Translations under genes and position numbers: made by a program | Source: BP-464 sp045805505 | GTDB lineage: Bacteria; Actinomycetota; Thermoleophilia; Solirubrobacterales; Solirubrobacteraceae | Assembly (NCBI GenBank): GCA_045805505.1 | Contig: JBJMLA010000096.1 | Coordinates: 1-19,790, forward strand | Reading direction: 5' to 3' | DNA: 19,790 bases | Shown: in pieces, positions 5,824 to 14,059 of the stretch | Position numbering within the stretch: position 1 is the stretch's first letter | Layout of the letters: each line of letters begins with the position of its first letter | Notes under the pieces: model-generated | The model's database searches: none | Told to the model about the DNA's origin: nothing | Seen by the model: the letters and a program-made list of their open reading frames with translations, nothing else

Positions 5824-6512
5824 TGGCCGACTGCGTCCTGGGCATCTGCGACGGATCGGGCTTCGTGGTCGACGAGGTCTCCAACACGGCGGCGCCGTGT
5901 CAGTGCCGCGCGCAGATCATCAGCCGCCGCAAGGCGCGCTCGCTCAGCGCGGTCATCCCGCGCAAGTACAAGGACGTCAGCTTCGATCGCAACCCGGTCG
6001 CGCAGATGCCCGAGCCGGTCGTCCGCCAGATCCGCGGCTACATCCGCGCCATGGACGCCAACCTCGACGCGGGCCGCGGCCTGTGGCTGGTCGGCGAGGT
6101 CGGCACGGGCAAGACGACGCTGGCGATGCTCGTCGCCAAGGCCGCCCTCGAGCAGGGCCGCAGCGTCGCGATCTACTCGATGCCGCGCCTGCTCAACGAG
6201 ATCCGCCGCACCTACGACGAGGGCTCCGACAGCTCCTACATCCAGCTGCTCGACCGGCTGGCCGAGGTCGACCTGCTGCACATCGACGACGTCGGCGCGG
6301 AGAAGTCCAGCGCCTGGGTCCTCGAGCAGGTCTACGCGATCGTCAACGCGCGCTACGAGGCCCAGCGCTCGATGACCATCACGACGAACCTCGGCGACGA
6401 GGAGCTCAGCGAGCAGATCGGCATTCGCACCGTGTCGCGCCTGAAGGAGATGTGCGAGCTGCTCCCGCTCCACGGCAACGACCAGCGCCCGTACCTCGAG
6501 CACTCGGCCTAG
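5823..6512 (+). CDS. dnaC: DnaC/DnaI-type helicase loader ATPase
   Basis: The 229-residue AAA+ protein starts at the A of the dnaB TGA. The N-terminus has a Cys cluster (C4, C9, C26, C28) like the zinc-binding N-terminal domain of DnaI-type loaders. It is followed by Walker A GEVGTGKTT (residues 91-99), Walker B LLHIDD (151-156), a sensor-1 segment TITTNLG (185-191) and TVSRLKEMCE containing a probable arginine finger or box. Such ATPases open or load the DnaB ring onto single-stranded DNA. The one-base overlap with dnaB strongly supports a dedicated pair. IstB-type transposition ATPases have a related core, but the Cys-rich N-terminus and location favour a loader. Its TAG stop forms the first bases of the purA -10 hexamer. 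Confidence 0.88.
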   Translation: MADCVLGICDGSGFVVDEVSNTAAPCQCRAQIISRRKARSLSAVIPRKYKDVSFDRNPVAQMPEPVVRQIRGYIRAMDANLDAGRGLWLVGEVGTGKTTLAMLVAKAALEQGRSVAIYSMPRLLNEIRRTYDEGSDSSYIQLLDRLAEVDLLHIDDVGAEKSSAWVLEQVYAIVNARYEAQRSMTITTNLGDEELSEQIGIRTVSRLKEMCELLPLHGNDQRPYLEHSA

Positions 6513-6515
6513 ACT
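6510..6515 (+). promoter_or_regulatory. Probable -10 element for purA (TAGACT), overlapping dnaC stop
   Basis: TAGACT begins with the TAG stop codon of the loader gene and ends eight nt before the purA GTG at 6524, giving a probable leaderless start. The same hexamer precedes ssb. No -35 consensus is seen inside the dnaC coding end. Confidence 0.4.
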
Positions 6516-6523
6516 GCGTCCAC

Positions 6524-7830
<1,307 letters not shown>

Positions 7831-7834
<4 letters not shown>

Positions 7835-8505
7835 TCGGAGCCGCCGACCTCGAGCACCTCGCGCTCGCCGCGGCGGAAGACGCGGTGGGTCAGCGCGATC
7901 GCCGACGCCGCCGCCGAGGCGGCCAGCGCGACCTGCACGCTGAGGATGCCCTGCTCGCTCCAGTAGACGTCGTCGAGCGTGACCAGCAGCGCGGACTCGT
8001 CGAGCGTGAGCGCCGCGCCGAGGCCGAACGGCACGGCCAGCAGCGGATCGAGCCGCTCGTCGGCCGACACGATCGAGGCGCCGCCGGCCAGCATCATCAG
8101 CACGATGCCGGGCACGAAGTGGTGGACGTGCGTGCGGCCCACCCGGGCGTCGCGGAACGGGCCGAAGTGCCCGCGGCGGCGGATCTCGGAGGTCGTCACG
8201 CGGGTCAGCAGCCAGAAGGTGTTGAACGAGACGAGCAGGCTCAGCGCGGCGTTCTCGCGCAGCGACGCGACGCGCAGGCCCGTCACCGCCACCTCGACCG
8301 TCTGCTCGATCGCCTCGCCCGCGGCGGCGATGACGTCGTCGGCGTCGTGGGGCATCGGCGCCGAGCCGCGCCGCCAGACGCGCATGATCTCGGTCCCGGC
8401 CACGCCGGAGGTCCCGACGAGGGCCAGGCCCGCCAGGACCCGGGTCAGCGGGTCGTGGAAGTGCCAGGTCGCCGCGGGCTGGCGCTTGCGCCGGCGGCCG
8501 ATCAC
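7831..8505 (-). CDS. Polytopic membrane protein with HxHH and LDE/LDDVYW motifs
   Basis: The 224-residue protein starts at GTG 8505, which overlaps the upstream TGA as GTGA; GTG 8511 is an alternative. About five hydrophobic segments are visible (roughly residues 19-44, 85-104, 127-148, 155-176 and 187-208). Conserved-looking polar residues cluster around the later segments: HVHH at 126-129 opening TM3, D169-E170 in TM4, and D178, D179, Y181, W182 just after it. I recall similar uncharacterised integral membrane proteins in actinobacteria but cannot name a function. The His/Asp/Glu arrangement suggests metal binding at the membrane, which is an inference. It is the last gene of the overlapping aminotransferase-epimerase-acetyltransferase run. 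Confidence 0.75.
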
Positions 8506-9191
8506 CGCCACTGCTCGAGGAGCTCCTCGTCGCCGACGTCGCGCACCCGGCGTCCGGGCACGCCCATGACCAGGGCCCGCGGCGGCACGTCGTTGGTCAC
8601 CACGGCGCCGGCGGCGACAAAGGCCTCCTCGCCGACCTCGACGCCGGGGACGAGGACCGCGCCGCCACCGATGCGGCAGGCCCGGCGCAGCGTGGCGCCG
8701 CGCAGGTCGTAGCTCTTGTCGTGGCGCATCATCGTGTCGTCGTTGGTGGTCATGGCGCAGGGCCCGACGAACACGTCGTCCTCGATGACGCTGAACGCGG
8801 TGATGTAGACCATCGTCTGGATCCGCACGCGGGCGCCGATCGTCACGTCGTTGTCGACGGCGGTGCCGCGGCCGATGACCGTGCCCGGGCCCACCGTGGT
8901 GCGCTCGCGGATGTAGGCCTGGTCGCCGATGATCGTTCCCGCGCCGATGTGCGCGCCGGCGAAGACGATCGCGGCGGCGCAGATGCGCGCGCCGTCCTCG
9001 ACTATGAGCTCGCCGACCGACTGGCCGGCGGCGGCGGACGTCGGCGCCAGCGACGGCTGCTTGCCGACGATCACGTTGTCCTGGATCAGGACGCCGTTGC
9101 CGATCCGCGCGCCGGAGTGCACGACGACGTTCGCGCCGAACGTGACGTCCTCGCCGATGGTCGCGCCGGGATGGATGACGGGGTCGCTCAT
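8502..9191 (-). CDS. Hexapeptide-repeat N-acyltransferase (WbpD/WlbB-like sugar acetyltransferase)
   Basis: The 229-residue left-handed beta-helix protein starts MSDPVIHPGATIGEDVTFG and carries many I-G-x-G/hexapeptide turns. The loop CAMTTNDDTMMRHDKSYDL is typical of nucleotide-sugar N-acetyltransferases, and the end reads NDVPPRALVMGVPGRRVR. Homologues acetylate amino sugars of surface-polysaccharide precursors using acetyl-CoA. The closest general resemblance is to the WbpD/WlbB group, though the N-terminal part is longer. ATG 9191 overlaps the upstream epimerase stop as ATGA. A frame open further upstream reads into the epimerase gene and is not used. The substrate is likely the epimerase-linked UDP-amino sugar, but this is inferred from context. 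Confidence 0.85.
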   Translation of the reverse strand: MSDPVIHPGATIGEDVTFGANVVVHSGARIGNGVLIQDNVIVGKQPSLAPTSAAAGQSVGELIVEDGARICAAAIVFAGAHIGAGTIIGDQAYIRERTTVGPGTVIGRGTAVDNDVTIGARVRIQTMVYITAFSVIEDDVFVGPCAMTTNDDTMMRHDKSYDLRGATLRRACRIGGGAVLVPGVEVGEEAFVAAGAVVTNDVPPRALVMGVPGRRVRDVGDEELLEQWR

Positions 9192-10258
9192 GGCTGGAAG
9201 GTAGCCAACGCGGCCACCACCCTCTCGCCCGCGCGGCCGTCGCCGTAGAGCTCCGGCCGCTCGCTCGGGGTCGAGCGGCCCAGCGCGGCCACCGCCGCGC
9301 CGGCGTCGAGGTCGACGAGGACGTTCCAGCCGCTGGCGACCGTCTCGACCCACTCGGTCGTGTCACGCAGCGTCACGCAGGGGATCCCCGCCAGGTAGGC
9401 CTCCTTCTGGACACCGCCCGAGTCGGTGAGCATCGCCCGGGCGTGGACGAGCAGCGCGGTGAACTCGAGGTAGCCGACGGGCGGCAGCAGGACGACGTGC
9501 GGCGCCTGCTCGAGCCTGCGCAGCAGTCCGGTGGACTCCAGCCGTGCCCGCGTCCGCGGATGCAGCGGCAGCACCGCGGTGACGGGCAGCGCCTCGAGCA
9601 GCGCGACCAGGCGCCCGAGCCGCAGGGGGTCGTCGACGTTGCCGGCGCGGTGCGCGGTGACCAGGACGTACTCGCCCGGTGCGACGCCGGCCGCCTGCAG
9701 CGGCGCGAGATCCTCACGCGCCCGCGGCTGGACGAGCTGCGCGATGTCGACCATCACGTCGCCGACGATCTGCACCGGCGCCGCCACGCCCTCGCGCGCG
9801 AGGTTGTCGACCGCGACCTGGGACGAGACCAGCAGCAGCGACGAGAGGTGGTCGGTCAGCACGCGGTTGACCTCCTCGGGCATGCTGCGGTCGAACGAGC
9901 GCATCCCCGCCTCGACGTGGGCCACCGGGAAGCCGTCCTGCACCGCGGCCAGGCCGCCGGCGAGCGTGGAGTTCGTGTCGCCGTAGACCAGCACGACGTC
10001 GGGCGCCAGCTCGCCGAGCAGCGGCGCCAGCGCGGCCAGCATCCGCGCGGTCTGCTCCGCGTTGGAGCCCGTGCCCAGCCGCAGCTCGCGGTCGGGCCGC
10101 GGGATGCCCAGCTCGCTGAAGAAGACCGCCGACAGCTCGTCGTCGTAGTGCTGGCCGGTGTGCACGAGGACCTCCTCGTGCCCGGCGCGCAGCAGTCGCG
10201 ACACCGCCGCCGCCTTGACGAACTGCGGCCGGTTGCCGACGACCGTGACGACCCTCAT
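9188..10258 (-). CDS. wecB: UDP-N-acetylglucosamine 2-epimerase (non-hydrolysing type)
   Basis: The 356-residue enzyme has the GT-B fold and interconverts UDP-GlcNAc and UDP-ManNAc or diacetamido derivatives. Signatures in order are GNRPQFVK at the N-terminus, HTGQHYD, YGDTNSTLAGGLAA, HVEAGMRSFDRSMPEEVNR (the conserved His-Glu acid/base region), VTAHRAGN and LTDSGGVQKEAYLAGIP. The GNRPQ/SFDRSMPEE style is closer to surface-sugar epimerases of the WbpI/WecB branch than to E. coli WecB. The start ATG overlaps the aminotransferase stop and the end overlaps the acetyltransferase start, both as ATGA, so the three are translationally coupled. It probably supplies a ManNAc-type sugar for a cell-surface glycan. 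Confidence 0.92.
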   Translation of the reverse strand: MRVVTVVGNRPQFVKAAAVSRLLRAGHEEVLVHTGQHYDDELSAVFFSELGIPRPDRELRLGTGSNAEQTARMLAALAPLLGELAPDVVLVYGDTNSTLAGGLAAVQDGFPVAHVEAGMRSFDRSMPEEVNRVLTDHLSSLLLVSSQVAVDNLAREGVAAPVQIVGDVMVDIAQLVQPRAREDLAPLQAAGVAPGEYVLVTAHRAGNVDDPLRLGRLVALLEALPVTAVLPLHPRTRARLESTGLLRRLEQAPHVVLLPPVGYLEFTALLVHARAMLTDSGGVQKEAYLAGIPCVTLRDTTEWVETVASGWNVLVDLDAGAAVAALGRSTPSERPELYGDGRAGERVVAALATFQP

Positions 10259-11040
10259 CGAAGCGCGGCGACCTCGGCGGCGATCCGCTCGCCCAGCCGC
10301 TCCCCGACCTCGCGCGTCAGCGCACCGGGCGCCTCGAGCGGCCGCCCGTCGATCGCGTGGACCGGCAGGGCCTCCTTGAAGGTCGAGGCCAGGAACGCCT
10401 CGGTCACCTGGTCGAGGTCGTCGACGGCGATGGGCCGCTCGTCGACGTCGAACAACGAGAGGATCCAGCGGCGGGTGATCGAGTCGAGGATGTGGTCGGC
10501 CAGCGGCGGCGTGCTCAGCCCGCCGTCGCCGCGCACGTAGAAGAACGACGAGGTCGGCGCCTCGAGCACGCGGCCGTGGGGCGTGACCATCAGCGCCTCG
10601 TCGGCGCCCTGCTGCTGGGCCAGCCGCGTGCACAGCATGTTCGCGCAGTAGCTCAGCGACTTGACGCCGTCGAGCACCCGCGTCGGCGCGCACGTGACCG
10701 TCGCCAGCGCGATGGTCTCCGGATACGGCGGGATCTCCTGGATCAGCGCGATCCGCCGGCCGCCGCGCGTGCACATGATCCGCAGCGCCGCGTCGAGGCC
10801 GCCGCTGCGCTCCAGCAGCGCGCCGACCTCCGTGCGCAGGGCATCGAAGTCGACCGGCAGCAGCGACGTCTCCGCCGAGCGCGCCATCCGCGCGTAGTGA
10901 TCCTCCAGCGCGAACGGCGTGCCGCCGTAGAGCCGGATGACCTCGAAGACCCCGTCACCGCGGACGAGCCCCTCGTCGGTGACCGGGATCGTCATCTCCT
11001 CGACGGGAGCGATGTCGCCGTTCAGGGAGCCGAGCAGCAT
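10255..11040 (-). CDS. PLP-dependent class IV aminotransferase / aminodeoxychorismate lyase family
   Basis: The 261-residue fold-type IV protein contains GDGVFEVIRLYGG, DHYARMARSA, the Lys of GVKSLSYCANMLC (K127, the expected PLP Schiff-base lysine), QQGADEALM, GRVLEAPTSSFFYV and STPPLADHILDSITR. These positions fit both branched-chain aminotransferases and 4-amino-4-deoxychorismate lyase; sequence alone does not decide. A D-amino acid aminotransferase is a third option. It starts at ATG 11040, ten nt after the YjbR stop, and its stop overlaps the epimerase start. If its role follows the operon, it might supply an amino group to a sugar pathway, but sugar aminotransferases usually belong to a different fold type, so this is weak. 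Confidence 0.85.
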   Translation of the reverse strand: MLLGSLNGDIAPVEEMTIPVTDEGLVRGDGVFEVIRLYGGTPFALEDHYARMARSAETSLLPVDFDALRTEVGALLERSGGLDAALRIMCTRGGRRIALIQEIPPYPETIALATVTCAPTRVLDGVKSLSYCANMLCTRLAQQQGADEALMVTPHGRVLEAPTSSFFYVRGDGGLSTPPLADHILDSITRRWILSLFDVDERPIAVDDLDQVTEAFLASTFKEALPVHAIDGRPLEAPGALTREVGERLGERIAAEVAALR

Positions 11041-11050
11041 GGGCGCCAGC

Positions 11051-11425
11051 CTACTCGGCGGGCAGCACCCCGCCGCAGACCAGGAACGACTCCGTGACCA
11101 GCTCCTCGAGCAGGTCCGGTGTCGCGTGCTCGAGCTCGACCAGCACCGCCGGGTAGCCGTCGAGGTGCGGGATCGAGAAGCACGCGGGTTCGCCCTGCAG
11201 GACCGCCTCCTTGGCCAGCTCGTGCTCGACGCGGACCAGGGCGAGCTCTCCGCCGGGCACGGTGCGCCCCAGCTCGGTCAGCTGGGCCCTGTCGCGCTTG
11301 GACAGCGGCCGGTGGGTGACGAACGCGCGGTCGGCCACCTTGAAGCACGGGCGTCCCCAGCTGGTCGACGGGCCGGCGCCGGGGAGCGCCGCCGCGATGA
11401 GGGAGACGTCATCCCAGCCGGCCAT
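11051..11425 (-). CDS. MmcQ/YjbR-family protein
   Basis: The 124-residue single-domain protein has the family opening MAGWDDVSLIAAALPGA, then TSWGRPCFKV, AFVTHR, a Lys/Arg-rich stretch and HLDGYPAVLVELEHATPDLLEELVTESFLV. The family has a compact CyaY-like or double-wing fold and is often annotated as a DNA-binding protein, but its biochemical role is not established. ATG 11425 lies only four nt beyond the 3' end of tRNA-Lys and has no Shine-Dalgarno, because the upstream sequence is the tRNA itself. The next gene follows after ten nt. Expression may therefore depend on tRNA processing. Confidence 0.85.
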   Translation of the reverse strand: MAGWDDVSLIAAALPGAGPSTSWGRPCFKVADRAFVTHRPLSKRDRAQLTELGRTVPGGELALVRVEHELAKEAVLQGEPACFSIPHLDGYPAVLVELEHATPDLLEELVTESFLVCGGVLPAE

Positions 11426-11429
11426 TCCA

Positions 11430-11502
11430 TGCCCCCGGAAGGAATCGAACCTTCAACCTTCGGATTAAGAGTCCGCTGCTCTGCCAATTGAGCTACAGGG
11501 GC
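11430..11502 (-). tRNA. tRNA-Lys(CTT)
   Basis: The reverse strand folds into a full cloverleaf of 73 nt including an A discriminator. The acceptor stem is GCCCCTG/CGGGGGC (one U-G pair), the D arm is GCTC/GAGC, the anticodon loop CTCTTAA gives CTT for the AAG codon, and the T arm is GAAGG/CCTTC around TTCGATT. The outer pair of the anticodon stem is a G-A mismatch. CCA is not encoded. The 3' end is four nt from the next start codon. Confidence 0.96.
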
Positions 11503-11540
11503 GTAGCGAGCGGTGCAGGATAGCGCCAGACGGCGCCGTG

Positions 11541-12236
11541 TCAGCCCGTCGTGGTGGTCGGCGCGGGGGTGGTCTGCGTGTTCTGCAGGGCCTGCGTCGT
11601 GGCCTGGGCCTTGGCCTGGTCGAGCTGGCTCTTGAGCGTGTTGCGCTGGTCCTTCGGCGCGAGCTCGAGGGCCTTCTTCGAGGACAGGTCGCCCTTGCGG
11701 CTCTGGCCGGCGCCGTAGGCCAGGAAGGCCAGGTTGCGGTAGGCCTGGTAGTCGGCGTCGGGCGTCGCGTCGATCACCGTCTCCTGCGCGTCGACGGCCT
11801 TGTCGGCCTGGCCGAGGCCGAGGAAGACCTGGCGCATGAGGTTGGCCAGGTTGGTGTCGATCTTGGCGGGCTTGAGCGCCAGGTACTTGTCCCACGCGGC
11901 CGAGGCGGACTTGGCCTTGGCGATGCCGTCGCCGACGTACTCGCCGGTGGTGGTCACCTCGTCGCTGGCGATCGACTGAAAGCGCGCGCGGGTCAGCGTC
12001 GCCCAGGCGGCCGCGTCGGAGGGCTTGGCCTTGACTCCGGCCTCGGCCTTCGCGAGGCGCTCCTTGGTGATGTCCGAGACGCTGGTGCTGTCGTTGTTGC
12101 CGGAGTTCGAGAAGATGCCGCCGGCGTTGGAGCCGACACCGAACAGCACCAGGCCGCCGCCCATGAGCAGGGCGAGGCTCGCGTAGATCACGCGCACCGT
12201 GTTGCGGCGTCCTCTGCCTCTGAGGTCGAAGAGCAT
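11541..12236 (-). CDS. Membrane-anchored TPR-like protein
   Basis: The 231-residue protein has a basic start (MLFDLRGRGRRNTVRV), one TM segment (about residues 17-38, IYASLALLMGGGLVLFGVGS), then an Ala/Lys-rich helical region with TPR-like repeats (KAEAGVKAKPSDAAAWATLTRAR; KYLALKPAKIDTNLANLMRQVFLGLGQ; AYRNLAFLAYGAGQSRKG) and a Thr/Pro-rich tail. It is probably oriented with the repeats outside the membrane. It starts four nt after the tatC stop, so it belongs to the tatA-tatC transcript. TPR domains mediate protein contacts; a role in Tat export, or simply co-transcription, are both possible. Confidence 0.8.
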   Translation of the reverse strand: MLFDLRGRGRRNTVRVIYASLALLMGGGLVLFGVGSNAGGIFSNSGNNDSTSVSDITKERLAKAEAGVKAKPSDAAAWATLTRARFQSIASDEVTTTGEYVGDGIAKAKSASAAWDKYLALKPAKIDTNLANLMRQVFLGLGQADKAVDAQETVIDATPDADYQAYRNLAFLAYGAGQSRKGDLSSKKALELAPKDQRNTLKSQLDQAKAQATTQALQNTQTTPAPTTTTG

Positions 12237-12240
12237 CTGG

Positions 12241-13227
12241 TCAGTCCTCGTCGATCAAGTCGAAGTCGTCGTCGTCGTCGACGGGGTCTTTCTCCCGGCG
12301 TGCGAGGACAGCAGCGCCCAGGATACTCAGCTCGAAGAGCACGACCAGCGGGGCCATGGTCACGAGCATGGTCACGGGGTCGGGCGTCGGCGTCACCACG
12401 GCGGCCAGGACGGCGGTGGCCAGGATCACGTAGCCGCGGTTCTTGCGCAGCTGGGCGACCGAGACGATGCCCAGGCGCGTCAGGGCCAGCACCCCCATCG
12501 GCACCTGGAACAGCAGACCGATGCCCGCGAGGAACGTGACCGAGAACGAGTAGTAGTCCTGGGCCCGTAACTGGATGTCGAAGTTCTGCTCGTTGAAGTT
12601 CAACAGGAAGTTCGCGGCCCGCGGTAGCGCGATGAAGTACCCGAACGCGACGCCCGCGATGAACAGCAGCGGGATCATGATCAGCACCGGCAAGACCGCC
12701 CGGCGCTCCTTGTTGGTGAACGCCGGCAGGATGAACGCGTAGGCCTGGAACAGCAGGAACGGCAGGACGAGCAGGATCGCGGCGTAGCTCGACACCTTGA
12801 AGGTGGTCAGGAACGGCTCGGTGATGCCAAACGTGATCGGCCGCTGCCCCACGTTGGTCGGCGTCGCCTCGGCGACGCGCGCGGCCGCCGTCGCTGCCTG
12901 CTCGATCGCCTGCTTGTCCTTGGCGCTGGTGCTCGAGCGCTCGATCGCCGGCAGCGCCTCGGAGAGCTCCTTGGCCAGGGCGCCGACCCGCTGCTGGAAG
13001 ACCGTCGTCTGGCCGAGCTTGTCCTTCGGGTTCTCGTGGTCCTTCGGCTTGAAGGCCTCGACCACCGGCTTGTTGACGAGGTTGAGGACCTCGTCGTTCT
13101 GCCAGTAGGTGAACGCGAAGGCCAGGACGAACGCGACGATGCACAGGACCAGGCGCGTGCGCAGTTCGTCGAGGTGCTCGACGAGCGACAGCCGGTCTTC
13201 GTGGCCGATCGGCCGCAGCGGAGGCAT
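12241..13227 (-). CDS. tatC: Sec-independent protein translocase TatC, with enlarged first periplasmic loop
   Basis: The 328-residue six-helix receptor subunit recognises twin-arginine signal peptides. The cytoplasmic N-terminus SLVEHLDELRTRL has the conserved Glu, TM1 lies around 25-41 and TM2 around 147-168. ITEPFLTTFKVS contains the conserved periplasmic Glu region, and later come FGYFIALPRAANFLLNF, QVPMGVLALTRLGIV and TPTPDPVTM. Usual TatC is about 250 residues. The excess lies in the first periplasmic loop, which has roughly 65 extra hydrophilic Ala/Glu/Lys-rich residues (about 60-128), and in an acidic C-terminal tail (DPVDDDDDFDLIDED). It begins nine nt after tatA. Confidence 0.95.
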   Translation of the reverse strand: MPPLRPIGHEDRLSLVEHLDELRTRLVLCIVAFVLAFAFTYWQNDEVLNLVNKPVVEAFKPKDHENPKDKLGQTTVFQQRVGALAKELSEALPAIERSSTSAKDKQAIEQAATAAARVAEATPTNVGQRPITFGITEPFLTTFKVSSYAAILLVLPFLLFQAYAFILPAFTNKERRAVLPVLIMIPLLFIAGVAFGYFIALPRAANFLLNFNEQNFDIQLRAQDYYSFSVTFLAGIGLLFQVPMGVLALTRLGIVSVAQLRKNRGYVILATAVLAAVVTPTPDPVTMLVTMAPLVVLFELSILGAAVLARREKDPVDDDDDFDLIDED

Positions 13228-13236
13228 GGACCTCGG

Positions 13237-13518
13237 TTACGGGCGCGGCGGTACTGCCGGATCATGCTCCGCGGCCGGCGGAGTCACCGGCTCGGCCGCC
13301 GGGGCGGCGGCTTCGGGCAGCGCCGGCGGAGCGACGCGGGCCGACTTCTCGTCGTCCTCGTCGTCGTCGTCGTCCTTGCTCTTGCCGGTGATCGAGTCCT
13401 TGAACTCGCGCATGCCGCCACCGAGTTGCTTGCCCAGCGTGGGCAGGCGCTTGGGGCCGAAGATCAGCAGCAGGATCGCCAGGACGATGAGCAGCTCGGG
13501 TACACCGATTCCGGCCAT
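13237..13518 (-). CDS. tatA: Sec-independent protein translocase TatA
   Basis: The 93-residue protein has the short TM helix ELLIVLAILLLIFG (residues 8-21), the hinge FGPKRLPTLGKQLGGG and the amphipathic helix MREFKDSI. A long acidic and then Pro/Ala-rich tail follows (KDDDDDEDDEK...). TatA oligomerises to form the Tat export pathway with TatC. No separate TatB is seen in the window, so this may be a minimal TatAC system. ATG 13518 gives the canonical N-terminus. It is the only gene here ending in TAA. A -10-like TAGGCT six nt upstream suggests a leaderless transcript for the tatA-tatC-TPR operon. Confidence 0.94.
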   Translation of the reverse strand: MAGIGVPELLIVLAILLLIFGPKRLPTLGKQLGGGMREFKDSITGKSKDDDDDEDDEKSARVAPPALPEAAAPAAEPVTPPAAEHDPAVPPRP

Positions 13519-13524
13519 GGCGCA

Positions 13525-13530
13525 AGCCTA
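13525..13530 (-). promoter_or_regulatory. Probable -10 element for the tatA operon (TAGGCT)
   Basis: On the minus strand TAGGCT ends six nt before the tatA ATG, so transcription would begin at or next to the A of the start codon. No Shine-Dalgarno is visible for tatA. Confidence 0.4.
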
Positions 13531-13581
13531 GCTCACGAACCCCTCAAGTCCTGTGCTATGGCGGCCGATGAAGGTGTCGAG

Positions 13582-14052
13582 ATGAACGAGCACTCCGACA
13601 GCCGGCACTACGTACGCCGCGTCGTCCTGCCCTCGGGCAAGACCATCGAGGTCGTGTACTTCGAAGAGCACCCGGCCGTCACGGGCACCGCCCAGGTCCC
13701 CGAGGTCGAGCAGATCGCCCCCGCGATCGAGCCCTCGGAGCGTTCCGATCTCCACGTCTGCGGCTCGTGCAACTCCGAGCTCGTCTACCCGCTCGACTGG
13801 GAGGAGGCCGGCGCGACCCATTGGGAGGTCACGCTGCGTTGCCCCAACTGCGAGTGGTCCGGCACCGGCGTCTTCGAGCAGTCCACCGTCGAGTCCTTCG
13901 ACGAGGAGCTCGACCGCGGCACCGAGGCGCTCGTGGGTGACCTGCGTCGCCTGATGGCGGCCAACATGGAGGAAGAGATCGAGCGGTTCGTCCACGCGCT
14001 CGACGCCGACGCCCTTCTGCCCGAGGACTTCGGGCGCCCCGCCTCCGCCTAG
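13582..14052 (+). CDS. Zinc-ribbon protein of unknown function
   Basis: The 156-residue soluble protein is rich in Glu and Asp. The N-terminal part RHYVRRVVLPSGKTIEVVYFEE looks like a short beta-rich segment. The centre has two Cys pairs, CGSC and CPNC, about 29 residues apart with aromatic residues between them, a zinc-ribbon layout. The C-terminal third is a helical acidic region (LVGDLRRLMAANMEEEIERFVHALDADALLPEDF). ATG 13582 has GAAGGTG 5 nt upstream; an in-frame ATG at 13558 would add eight residues. I do not know its function. The tatA gene diverges from it and the prenyl synthase gene converges on it with a seven-nt gap. Confidence 0.8.
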   Translation: MNEHSDSRHYVRRVVLPSGKTIEVVYFEEHPAVTGTAQVPEVEQIAPAIEPSERSDLHVCGSCNSELVYPLDWEEAGATHWEVTLRCPNCEWSGTGVFEQSTVESFDEELDRGTEALVGDLRRLMAANMEEEIERFVHALDADALLPEDFGRPASA

Positions 14053-14059
14053 CTCCGCC

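Noticed and set aside
10255..10774. Extension of the epimerase gene upstream to 10774
   Set aside because: The open frame upstream of ATG 10258 is antiphase to the aminotransferase gene and Arg/Ala/Gly-rich. GNRPQFVK at the N-terminus fixes the start at 10258.
11523..11536. GCGCC/GGCGC hairpin just after the TPR gene as a terminator
   Set aside because: The stem is only 5 bp and no T-tract follows. Such hairpins are expected by chance at this GC content.
12241..13380. GTC/GAC triplet runs as independent repeat elements
   Set aside because: They are short Asp codon runs in the tatA and tatC tails, explained by the encoded acidic tails.
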